Assembly (NCBI GenBank): GCA_002400405.1
Contig: DHFM01000061.1
Span: forward strand, 1 to 17,577
From: Candidatus Moranbacteria bacterium UBA4824
GTDB taxonomy: Bacteria > Patescibacteriota > Minisyncoccia > Moranbacterales > UBA2206
Direction of reading: 5' to 3'
Length of the DNA stretch: 17,577 bases
Notes under the pieces: model-generated
Database searches by the model: none
Seen by the model: the letters and a program-made list of their open reading frames with translations, nothing else
What the model was told of the DNA's origin: nothing
Translations under genes and position numbers: made by a program
Shown: piece by piece, positions 7,157-14,700 of the stretch
Layout of the letters: each line of letters opens with the position of its first letter
Numbering within the stretch: the stretch's first letter is position 1

Positions 7157-7873
7157 TTATCTAATTCCCATTTTTCCGAAATTTTTCTCAATTTTTTCCT
7201 TGATTTTTTCCAAATCAATCTTTTTGTTTTTTGTTTTATTTTTAAGCTTGGGATCAAGAATTTTTGTTTCTTCATATTTTTGAAGCCAATAAACACGCGC
7301 GCCCTTAATCCATTTGGCAATTTCCAAAAAATCTTTCGCAGTATGAATCCCCGGAACAACTGTAGTGCGAAATTCATAAGGAATCTTGCTGTACATAATT
7401 AAGTCAACTGATAATTTCACCCGATCCAGTAGAGACGCAAAATTTTGCGTCTCTACGATACCAACTGTCTTAGCATAATTCTTTGGCTGATTTTTAATAT
7501 CCATCGCGATATAATCCACCAATTTCAAATCTATAATTTTCTTGAGTACATCTGGTCTAGAACCATTAGTATCAAGCTTTACTAAAAACCCTAATTTTTT
7601 AATTTTTTTGATAAAATTTATCATATCTAATTGAATAGTTGGTTCGCCTCCCGTAATACACACGCCCTGCAATTTATCTTTCCTTTTTTTTAAAAATTCA
7701 AAAAATTCTTTTTCTGTGCTATTGCGTACAGACGCAAAATTTTGCGTCTCTACGACTAATTCTGGATTATGGCAAAATGGGCAACGAAAGGAACAACCAC
7801 TAGTAAAAACCGTCGTGGCTAATTTGCCAGGATAATCGATGAGAGTTAATTTTTGAAAACCACCAATGATCAT
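7157..7873 (-). CDS. nrdG: Anaerobic ribonucleotide reductase activating protein (radical SAM)
   Basis: NrdG uses S-adenosylmethionine and a [4Fe-4S] cluster to install the glycyl radical on NrdD. From the ATG at 7871-7873 (MIIGGFQKLTLIDYPGK) the protein has 238 residues; an upstream in-frame start lies inside a repeat and was rejected. The cluster motif is C27-x3-C31-x2-C34, in GCSFRCPFCHNPELV. The SAM-binding motif GVCITGGEP is near residues 69-77, with KLDTNGS and YIAMDIKN further on. Two segments, VETQNFAS at 41-48 and about 140-147, are encoded by palindromes and look like insertions in surface loops, because the flanking sequence joins well with the family pattern when they are removed. 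It belongs to the nrdR-nrdD cluster. The gap to the upstream small gene holds a long hairpin. Confidence 0.95.
   Translation of the reverse strand: MIIGGFQKLTLIDYPGKLATTVFTSGCSFRCPFCHNPELVVETQNFASVRNSTEKEFFEFLKKRKDKLQGVCITGGEPTIQLDMINFIKKIKKLGFLVKLDTNGSRPDVLKKIIDLKLVDYIAMDIKNQPKNYAKTVGIVETQNFASLLDRVKLSVDLIMYSKIPYEFRTTVVPGIHTAKDFLEIAKWIKGARVYWLQKYEETKILDPKLKNKTKNKKIDLEKIKEKIEKNFGKMGIR
7429..7456. repeat. In-frame palindrome (family C), second site in nrdG
   Basis: A perfect 28 nt palindrome with arm GTAGAGACGCAAAA. It is in frame in nrdG and is read as VETQNFASLL, at about residues 140-149, between YAKTVGI and LDRVKLSVDL. Confidence 0.93.
7726..7753. repeat. In-frame palindrome (family C), first site in nrdG
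   Basis: A 28 nt palindrome like the one at 7429-7456, but with one changed base in the outer arm (GTACAGACGC against GTAGAGACGC). It is in frame and is read as VETQNFASVR at residues 41-50, straight after the cluster motif and HNPELV. Confidence 0.93.
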
Positions 7874-7878
7874 AAAAA

Positions 7879-7979
7879 AATCAGAACCACTGATTATCAC
7901 TGAGAGCACATGATTTCACTGAACATACAATAAATTCAGTGAAATCAGAGTAATCAAGTGTTAATCAAGTGGTTCAGAC
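7879..7979. repeat. Palindromic interspersed element, family A copy 2
   Basis: The left arm (7879-7923) starts AATCAGAACCACTGATTATC. The right arm (7934-7979) reads on the minus strand GTCTGAACCACTTGATTAAC and continues in parallel, ending in ATTTCACTGAA on both sides. The transcript could fold into one long imperfect hairpin filling the gap between the small glycyl-radical gene and nrdG. The right arm contains the small gene's TGA stop. It is the same family as 2478-2699. Confidence 0.85.
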
Positions 7980-8219
7980 AATTGCATATTCTTTTCTGTC
8001 TTTATATTCCTCAACTTTGCCAGCGTTCCATTGCGACACAGGGCGGATATAGCCTACAATGCGAGAATATACTTCTGTTTCTTGAAAATTTCGCAATACT
8101 GAATCAGCTTCATGACATTTTCGACATTTGAAAAATTCTCCACTACTTGTTTCATAACGCATAACTTTATCATTATCTTTCAACTCTTTTTTGCAATCAT
8201 GACATATTTGTTTTTTCAT
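7974..8219 (-). CDS. Small stand-alone glycyl-radical domain protein resembling the NrdD tail
   Basis: This 81-residue protein has two parts. Residues 1-40 hold a likely zinc ribbon with Cys6, Cys9, Cys32 and Cys35 (ICHDC, KCRKC). Residues 49-78 (EVYSRIVGYIRPV, then QWNAGK, then EEYKDRKE) match the NrdD C-terminus at 27 of 30 positions. They include the GY whose glycine (Gly56) corresponds to the radical-bearing residue of class III reductase. It lies between nrdD and nrdG in the same direction, 101 bp after nrdD and 100 bp before nrdG. It lacks the NrdD barrel and active-site cysteines, so it cannot be a reductase alone. By analogy with YfiD/GrcA, it may replace a damaged radical domain of NrdD, or be a substrate or regulator of NrdG. 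The fact of the copy is clear; the role is inference. Confidence 0.85.
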   Translation of the reverse strand: MKKQICHDCKKELKDNDKVMRYETSSGEFFKCRKCHEADSVLRNFQETEVYSRIVGYIRPVSQWNAGKVEEYKDRKEYAIV

Positions 8220-8228
8220 ATTTATGTT

Positions 8229-8315
8229 TTACGAAATACGAAATGAGCGAAATACGAAACACATTAACTCCCTTTTCGTATTTTAGTATTTCGTATTTTT
8301 TTCGTAGTTCGTAAA
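8229..8315. repeat. ACGAAATACGAAA inverted word repeat (family E)
   Basis: The gap between nrdD and the small glycyl-radical gene is filled with ACGAAATACGAAA words on the left (8229-8259) and their complements (TTTCGTATTT, TTCGTAGTTCGTAA) on the right (8273-8315), so the transcript could fold on itself. No gene is seen, and no promoter was recognised for the small gene. Confidence 0.65.
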
Positions 8316-8320
8316 TTTAA

Positions 8321-10516
8321 TTATTTTTTAGCTACTATAAACTCTTTGCGATCTTTATACTCTTCACTTTTACCGGCGTTCCATTGCTCTACTGGCCGAA
8401 TATAACCTACAATTCGAGAATATACTTCGCATTTTTGCTCAATCACGCATTTAGGACAAGTCTTGTGTTCCCCTTCAATGTAACCATGATGCGGACAAAC
8501 ACTGAAAGTCGGTGAAAGAGTAAAGTATGGAAGATGATATTTGCTAGCAATGGTCCTAACTAAATTTTTAGTCGTCTCGATATCATAAATTCTTTCTCCT
8601 AAAAATCCGTGTAGCACTGTTCCACCGGTATATTTAGTTTGCAAGCTATCTTGCAGATCCAACGCTTCAAAAATATCATCCGTGTGTCCCACAGGTAGTT
8701 GCGAAGAATTAGTATAATAAGGCTCCGCTCCTTTTTCTACTGCGCCATTATTAGCAAAAATCATTTTTGGGAAACGTTTTTGATCTTTGAGCGCCAAGCG
8801 ATAACTAGTGCCTTCGGCAGGAGTAGCTTCCAAATTATACAGATTACCCGTTTCTTCTTGATATTTGATCATTTTTTCTCGCATATGAGTCAAAACTTCT
8901 TCGGCAAATTTCAAACCTTTTTTGCTGGATGTTTTTTCTCCCATAAAATTAACTAGCGATTCATTCATTCCGACCAAACCAATCGTAGAAAAATGATTAC
9001 CCCAATATGAACCACGACGCTTGAAAATATTTTCCAGATAAAATTTAGAATATGGATAGAGCCCTTTTAAGGTGAATGCTTCCACTATTTTTCTTTTTGT
9101 TTCTAAACTTTCTTTGGCTGTATCCATAAGCGCATCCAGTCTTTTGAAATAATCTTTTTTGTCTTTTGCGAGATACCCAATACGCGGAAGATTTATTGTC
9201 ACCACGCCAACCGAGCCTGTAAGAGGTGCCGCCCCAAAGAGTCCGCCCATTCTTTTGTGAAGTTCACGATTATCTAGACGCAATCTACAACACATGCTTC
9301 TAGCATCTTCCGGATTCATATCGGAATTCACAAAATTAGCAAAATATGGAATGCCATACTTGGCTGTCATCTCCCAAATGGGATCGAAGCGCTTGTCATT
9401 CCAATCAAAATTTTTGTCGATGTTATAAGTTGGAATTGGGAAAGTGAAAATTCGACCACTCGCATCTCCTTCTGTCATCACCTCCGCAAAAGTACGATTG
9501 ATCAAATTCATTTCTTCTTGAAACTCATCATATTTTTCTTTTTGTGGCACTCCCCCGATAATAACATTCTGATCTTTGTAAGTTGGATGACAAGTCATAT
9601 CCATCGTGAGATTGGTAAAAGGAGTTTGAAAACCAACTCGAGTCGGCACATTCAAATTAAAAATAAATTCCTGCATCGCCTGCTTTACTCCCGCATAGTC
9701 TAATTTGTCATAGCGAATAAACGGCGCCATCAAAGTATCAAAATTAGAAAAAGCTTGTGCGCCTGCCGTTTCACCTTGCGTGGTATAGAAAAAATTCACC
9801 ATTTGTCCTAAGGCCGCCTTGAAATGTTTTGGCGGTTTGCAAGAAATTTTTCCGGAAACCCCCGTAAAACCCTTCGTCAAAAGATCCTGCAAATCCCAAC
9901 CGCAACAATAGGCTGCGATTTTATCCAAGTCGTGAATATGAAAATCTCCTTCTTCGTGAGCACGTTTAATTGATTTTGGATAAACTCGATCCATCCAATA
10001 CTTACTAGACACAATAGAAGAAACATAATTATTCAGCCCTTGCAAGGAATAGGCCATATTGGCATTTTCCTTAACCTGCCAGTCGATTTCTTTGATGTAA
10101 CTTTCAATCAAATCCACTGCTTCCGAAAGTGAACTTTCCGTGTCGCGAAGCTTGCCTCGTTTGTCTCGATAGATGATATAGGCCTTGGCCGTTTCATCAA
10201 AATCCAAAATCATCAAAACTTTTTCCACTAAATCTTGAATTTCTTCAATTTGCGGAATATATCCTGGTTTGAAATTTTTGTTAAGCAGTTGAACTAACTT
10301 ATCCGAAACTTGTTTAGCTTCTTTTTTGCCAGCCTCTCTGGTTTCACAAAAAGCTTTGTAAACAGCTTCCGTTATTTTTTTCTGATTAAACGGCACCACT
10401 TCCCCACTTCTTTTGACAACTTTGCGAATTTTGCTTTTTACCTTTACTTTTTTTTCTTTCCCCTTCTCTCCCTTTGTTCCCCTTGTTGCTTTTTTGATTT
10501 TTGTTTTTACCATCAT
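8321..10516 (-). CDS. nrdD: Anaerobic (class III) ribonucleoside-triphosphate reductase
   Basis: NrdD reduces ribonucleoside triphosphates to deoxy forms with an oxygen-sensitive glycyl radical. The protein is 731 residues from the first of two adjacent ATGs (10514-10516; the second is 10511-10513). After a Lys-rich leader comes an ATP-cone (about 30-125, KRSGEVVPFNQKKITEAVYKA) that senses ATP/dATP. The catalytic barrel includes FHIHDLDKIAAYCCGWDLQDLL (about 192-213) and MCCRLRLD, both with cysteines likely to be at the active site. Near the end, CPHHGY and CPKC form the zinc site. The radical loop is RIVGYIRPV with Gly704, 27 residues from the C-terminus. nrdR ends 26 bp upstream, so nrdR-nrdD form one transcript under a likely NrdR site. 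This implies anaerobic or microaerobic deoxynucleotide synthesis. Confidence 0.97.
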   Translation of the reverse strand: MMVKTKIKKATRGTKGEKGKEKKVKVKSKIRKVVKRSGEVVPFNQKKITEAVYKAFCETREAGKKEAKQVSDKLVQLLNKNFKPGYIPQIEEIQDLVEKVLMILDFDETAKAYIIYRDKRGKLRDTESSLSEAVDLIESYIKEIDWQVKENANMAYSLQGLNNYVSSIVSSKYWMDRVYPKSIKRAHEEGDFHIHDLDKIAAYCCGWDLQDLLTKGFTGVSGKISCKPPKHFKAALGQMVNFFYTTQGETAGAQAFSNFDTLMAPFIRYDKLDYAGVKQAMQEFIFNLNVPTRVGFQTPFTNLTMDMTCHPTYKDQNVIIGGVPQKEKYDEFQEEMNLINRTFAEVMTEGDASGRIFTFPIPTYNIDKNFDWNDKRFDPIWEMTAKYGIPYFANFVNSDMNPEDARSMCCRLRLDNRELHKRMGGLFGAAPLTGSVGVVTINLPRIGYLAKDKKDYFKRLDALMDTAKESLETKRKIVEAFTLKGLYPYSKFYLENIFKRRGSYWGNHFSTIGLVGMNESLVNFMGEKTSSKKGLKFAEEVLTHMREKMIKYQEETGNLYNLEATPAEGTSYRLALKDQKRFPKMIFANNGAVEKGAEPYYTNSSQLPVGHTDDIFEALDLQDSLQTKYTGGTVLHGFLGERIYDIETTKNLVRTIASKYHLPYFTLSPTFSVCPHHGYIEGEHKTCPKCVIEQKCEVYSRIVGYIRPVEQWNAGKSEEYKDRKEFIVAKK

Positions 10517-10542
10517 AATGATTAAAGTATTAAAAAAATTAT

Positions 10543-10992
10543 TTATTTATCAAACGAATCTAATTCTTTTTTGAAACTCTCCACACTTCCAAATGATTTA
10601 TAGACACTAGCAAATCTCACATAGGCCACCTCATCCAGTTCTCGAAGTTTTTTGAGAACTATTTTTCCAATTTCGCGCGTGGTGATTTCCGGTTTTTCAT
10701 TTGATCCAATTTCGTATTCAATGTCTCCTAAGAGTTTTGCAATTTTTTCTTCTGACACTGGTCTCTTGGTGAGTGCTCGGCGCACACCCACTTCAATTTT
10801 GTTTTTATCATAATCCACTTTTGAACCATCTCTTTTTACAACAGCTAATCGCAAGAGCTCCACTTCTTCATAAGTGCTGAAACGCGCATTGCATTTCAAA
10901 CATTCTCTTCTTCGACGAGTTATTTTTCCGTCATTAGTATCGCGAGAATCAACAACCTTAGTATCATTATGATTGCAAAATGGACAAATCAT
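10543..10992 (-). CDS. nrdR: Transcriptional repressor NrdR
   Basis: NrdR represses ribonucleotide reductase genes when ATP/dATP binding favours its DNA-binding form. The 149 residues from the ATG at 10990-10992 (MICPFCNHNDTKVVDSR) match the family length and start; an upstream in-frame GTG would add 19 unrelated residues. The zinc ribbon uses Cys3, Cys6, Cys31 and Cys34 (CPFC, CLKC) with the basic stretch KITRRRREC. An ATP-cone (about 48-138, VVKRDGSKVDYDKNKI onward) follows and ends with the usual VAYVRFASVYKSF. It lies directly upstream of nrdD, and a candidate NrdR box lies in its own promoter, so it probably regulates itself and the whole cluster. Confidence 0.97.
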   Translation of the reverse strand: MICPFCNHNDTKVVDSRDTNDGKITRRRRECLKCNARFSTYEEVELLRLAVVKRDGSKVDYDKNKIEVGVRRALTKRPVSEEKIAKLLGDIEYEIGSNEKPEITTREIGKIVLKKLRELDEVAYVRFASVYKSFGSVESFKKELDSFDK

Positions 10993-11038
10993 GCCAATTT
11001 TTTCTGCGAGCGAAGTGAGCGGATAAAAAATTGAGCAT

Positions 11039-11146
11039 CCCTGCACCAATTCGCAGATTAATTTTTATATTATTTATATCTAAGCCGTAGGCGACCACAC
11101 ACGCAAAACTTTTTATAATATCAATCCTTGTTAGAATTGGTGCGGG
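11039..11146. repeat. Inverted repeat enclosing the nrdR leader
   Basis: CCCTGCACCAATTC (11039-11052) is inverted at 11134-11146 (GAATTGGTGCGGG) with one bulged base. About 80 nt of AT-rich DNA lies between. It sits in the untranslated leader between the likely transcription start near 11189 and the nrdR start, and could fold in the mRNA. A separate short palindrome, ATAAAG-G-CTTTAT, follows at 11147-11159. Confidence 0.6.
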
Positions 11147-11168
11147 ATAAAGGCTTTATTCTACTTTT

Positions 11169-11184
11169 ACCCTATATATTGTAT
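11169..11184 (-). promoter_or_regulatory. Candidate NrdR operator
   Basis: The 16-mer ACCCTATATATTGTAT (plus strand) agrees with the NrdR-box consensus ACACWATATATWGTGT, as I remember it, at 14 of 16 positions. The two mismatches are at positions 3 and 15. It would lie at about +6 to +21 relative to the predicted start of the nrdR-nrdD transcript. NrdR boxes usually occur in pairs about three helical turns apart; I found no second good copy. Confidence 0.65.
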
Positions 11185-11195
11185 ATAGCAATATC

Positions 11196-11223
11196 ATTAT
11201 ACCACAAGTGAAAAATCTGCCAA
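11196..11223 (-). promoter_or_regulatory. Sigma-70-like promoter of the nrdR-nrdD operon
   Basis: On the minus strand TTGGCA (11218-11223) lies 16 bp from a perfect TATAAT (11196-11201). The sequence TGG before it makes an extended -10 (TGnTATAAT). The expected start is near 11189, giving a leader of about 200 nt to nrdR. Confidence 0.8.
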
Positions 11224-11228
11224 GCACC

Positions 11229-11257
11229 AAAAAACAGCCGATTTTTGGCTGTTTTTT
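11229..11257. terminator. Bidirectional intrinsic terminator
   Basis: AAAAAACAGCC (11229-11239), a 7 nt loop and GGCTGTTTTTT (11247-11257) form an 11 bp stem with a T-run on either strand. It lies downstream of the 11280-11654 gene and just upstream of the nrd promoter, so it separates the two transcripts. Confidence 0.88.
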
Positions 11258-11264
11258 GTACACC

Positions 11265-11273
11265 TGTGGATAA
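11265..11273 (-). other. DnaA-box-like 9-mer
   Basis: TTATCCACA on the minus strand is a perfect match to the DnaA-box consensus. It stands alone between the terminator and the stop of the 11280-11654 gene. A second copy in the same flanking words is at 16005-16013. Binding is unproven, and isolated copies are common. Confidence 0.35.
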
Positions 11274-11279
11274 CTTTTT

Positions 11280-11654
11280 TTATTTCACCACTATCATTCT
11301 AAGTTCGTTGGTTTCACTATTATATTGAATGTCTACATCCTTGTCTTTTGGAATATCAAACAAAGCAATCCTTTCATTGAGATAACTTCCATCTTCCAAT
11401 ATTCTTTGTTTCGCAAAAGAAACTCCATTAGGCGGAACAGCTAAGATTAAAACACTGCCATCTTTAGTAGCTACTTCAATTTTTTCAACATCAATATTAA
11501 TGATTTTTCCAACAATATTTTCAACCAATGGAGCTTTGAGCTTTTCTTTCGCTTTATTATTTTTTGTAATAATAGTAACCGCCAAAATAACAACCAGAAT
11601 AACTGCCATAATTGCTCCACTTATTATAATAATTTTCTTTTTTTTCTCATCCAT
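11280..11654 (-). CDS. Membrane-anchored hypothetical protein
   Basis: I do not recognise the family. The 124-residue protein has a Lys-rich start (MDEKKKK), one hydrophobic segment (about residues 8-29), a basic linker (KNNKAKEKLK), and a soluble part of about 80 residues rich in beta-type sequence (for example GKIINIDVEKIEVATKDGSVL). The topology suggests N-terminus inside and the domain outside. Its leader carries the same ~97 nt hairpin element as the leader of the large secreted protein upstream (11669-11765 and 15810-15907), so both may answer to one signal. It is followed by a strong terminator. The start at 11652-11654 follows an A-run without a Shine-Dalgarno sequence. Confidence 0.8.
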   Translation of the reverse strand: MDEKKKKIIIISGAIMAVILVVILAVTIITKNNKAKEKLKAPLVENIVGKIINIDVEKIEVATKDGSVLILAVPPNGVSFAKQRILEDGSYLNERIALFDIPKDKDVDIQYNSETNELRMIVVK

Positions 11655-11668
11655 TTTTTTTTATTTTT

Positions 11669-11765
11669 ACCCCGTGGAATAATAAAATACTATGCCTCAG
11701 GTAATTTTATGAATTATTTTTATATTTAAATTATAATTATTTTATAATTCCGTATTCCACGGGGT
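11669..11765. repeat. Hairpin element, family G copy 1, in the leader of the small membrane protein
   Basis: ACCCCGTGGAAT (11669-11680) is exactly inverted at 11754-11765. Copies at 15810-15907 and 16016-16103 share these ends with paired base changes. Its outer ~20 nt on each side match the 15810 copy closely (for example TTATTTTATAA next to CCGTATTCCA), and the two have nearly the same length (97 and 98 nt). The inner end lies 14 nt upstream of the start codon at 11652-11654. Confidence 0.85.
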
Positions 11766-11777
11766 TAATCTATTCTA

Positions 11778-14700
11778 CTAATTACTATAAAGCTGACTCG
11801 CAGGTATAATTTCCTCTCTTTGTTTAGCGTGCGACCAAGCGAGTTTTGCGACGGTATCTCCACCGTTTTCATAATATTCCATTTTGATAGAGTATTTTTG
11901 ACCGGCATTTAGATTTATCTTAGCTCTATATTCAGTACCAACTTGGTCGATCCACTTGTCGATGAGAAGTTGGTCATTCACCCAAAGACGAACTCCGTCA
12001 TCAGCAGTGGCGTGGAAAGTCCACTCTCCAGTATATTTTGGTTGCACAAAGCCTGTCCAGCGAACACTAAAAGTATCTGAACCCATAATGCTATTAGGCT
12101 TACCATACCCCCAATTAAAATCAATAATAGGATCAATCAGAGTTAATTTTTGAGCGGTGAAATCACTATTGTCAAAATATTTTCCCATTAACCCATCACC
12201 AGTGCCAATTGAGATTGTATCTTCTGTTGGAGATGGATCTAGTGAATCTCCATCATCTAATTTTGTCGCACTGCAAACTACTGGTTTTTTATCTGTAAAA
12301 ATAGTGCTTAATAAGCTTGGACGACAAACCCAATCAACTGATCCTCCTGATGTTGTTGGAAATATTGGAGCTATAGAGGAAATATTAAATCCACTTTCAC
12401 AAAAATTATTCGATCGAAAATTTGTAGATGCTTCAGAATAATTTCCAACGGCATCCCCACAGCCAGCAGTAATTTCAGTATTTTTTTTAGCGGCAGCACA
12501 AGAAGCTACTTTTTTTAAAAGAAATGTATCTAGCACCCAATTACCTGATTCGCTACATTTCCATTCTACTATTTTTCCTTCATTTGGAAATACAGGTTCA
12601 AGCGGACTAGCTATTCCTTTAGCGCATAGAGTATCTGTGCCAAAATCCGTTTCATTTTCTTCATAAAATTTACCGTTAGCAGTTCCACATTTGGAATTAC
12701 TCTCATCAACATCTTCTGCATCATTATCATCCTCGTTTTCAATATTAGTATCTTCTGTATCATCATCTTCGCTTTCATCTTCCGTTTCATTATCTCCTGT
12801 TGTATCTATATTTCCATTAGAATTTCTTCGTGCATAACATTTTTGTGAAAGTTTTTTCGCTTCATCATAGCAAGTCCAATTCACTCTTCTTCCCATTTTC
12901 AAAACAACATTTTCTGGCTCAGAATTTCCATAAACACAAAGTTCTTCAGTGAAACCAGAAGCACTCCAATCATAAGTCTTAGGTTGCGTCCTATCAAATG
13001 ATCCCGCTGGACCACAAAGACCAAGGTCAACTACATCCGGAGTTGTGTCTACATCTTCTATATTATCTCCTGTCACATTAACTGTCACAAATTCATCACA
13101 ATTAGACCAGATTCCCTCATTCTTAACCCTAAAATGAATCGGGAATGTTCCCGCTTTCGTGAAAGTTCTTACATAACTTTCTTCTCTAGATATTAGAGAA
13201 TTGGCATCACAAGCATTACTGGAATGCCATTGCACGTAGTCGTTATCATTATTTGACAATTTTTCCCATCCAGTGCCAGTAAATGTAATCCTTGTTCCAG
13301 TGGCGACATTTTGATCTTCTGTCGGAGAAGTTATTACTGCAGTAGAAAAAGTTGTTGGTTCCTCTTCAGTCAAACAAATCACTTTCTTTTCTCCTAACTT
13401 AATATTATTTTCCGGCTTACCACTATTATCTATTCCAAAAAATGAAATCGAGTGTTCACCACTAGAAACAATTGTCGGAAGTTTGCACTCAAATCTATGA
13501 TTTCCTAGAAGATTGTATTGTAAAAGATCTGCTTTTGTATTCACATCGACACTGCTTTGATTGGATACACAAGATCCTAATAAGGTTCCTGAGGAAACAT
13601 TCGCCTTATGCCCATCATAAATATGAATTTCTATGCCTTTACTAGGCTCATCTGGATCAAACGCCCAACCTTTAACCTTTATTTTATTATTAACACAGGT
13701 AACTTCCTCAAGATGACCAATTGTAGGGATGGAGTTATTAGGGATAGAATCATTACCGTCCGAACAAACCACGGACGGAACCGGATCCTGGGTTTTACTC
13801 CAAAGATCAATTTCTCCATTTTCTTTGATTGCATGCATCCAATAATAATATGTTTTTCCTATTTCTCCTTGCCAAGTATAGCTTGTTTTAGATTTATCTA
13901 TATTATCATCTGTGAGTGGATGAAAAGGAGGCGCAGAAGCAGGCAATGTATCCGTATCAATTCGCAAAGCATACCTGTCCGCGTCAGCTACTCTTGACCA
14001 ATTAACTGTTATTAGACCATTCGCATCACAACCGGCGCTAAAATTAGTTGGAGCAGATATTGAAGCAGTATCAGAAATACCCGAGGGATCATCCTCAGTT
14101 GAGTCACCTGGATCAACAACGGAATCTTCATCTGAATCATCATAATTTTCAGGTTTTTCACTTTTAATAGAATCCGACTTATCACCATTATTATCCTTCG
14201 CCATAAAATATAAGTCAGGGCAACTTCCGCCAAATAATCTTTCAACAGTAACACTAGTCATTCTATTATTATAAGTAACTTCTCCACTTATCGAGCCCGT
14301 AGATCCCCACCTAGTCAGCATAGTAGCATTAGGATTAACTTTTGGATCACTGCTATACCAACCAGCCTCTACTATATACTCACTTTTGTCAGGAGAATTA
14401 ATTTCTGCTATTCCATATACTGTGTAATCTGGTCCAACAGGCTCATTAGAAGAAGTTATACTAACAGTTGGTATTTTATTTTCAACTCCAGGTACTGCAA
14501 CATCAACCCTTGGACTAATTGTAACTTCCGTTGCCTTTGGAATTGAATATAATGAACCATTAGAACATCTCACGTAATATGTTTTCTTGATTACGCTAGT
14601 TCCATTATTAGCTTCAACATCAAGAGATTCTTTTACATTAGGCAATATTGGTGTTGAGCTACTAAAATTAGGATTATCAGCAAAATCACAAGCAGTAGCA

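Noticed and set aside
7874..7909. N-terminal extension of NrdG (12 residues)
   Set aside because: It lies within palindromic element A copy 2; the family start is MIIGGFQK.
7974..7976. TGA at the end of the small glycyl-radical gene read as glycine (code 25, as in Gracilibacteria/SR1)
   Set aside because: The protein ends naturally at the same point as NrdD, the next codons are repeat DNA, and no gene here needs TGA as sense.
2478..7979. Family A elements as ends of an insertion sequence
   Set aside because: Neither copy contains a transposase gene or remnant; at most they are non-autonomous elements.
7974..8219. Small glycyl-radical gene as a broken nrdD duplicate
   Set aside because: It has its own start, a different N-terminal zinc ribbon, a clean stop and many silent codon differences from nrdD with the protein sequence kept.
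13608..13997. 129-codon plus-strand open frame inside the large secreted gene
   Set aside because: It is antisense to a continuous, domain-bearing reading frame and has no family features.
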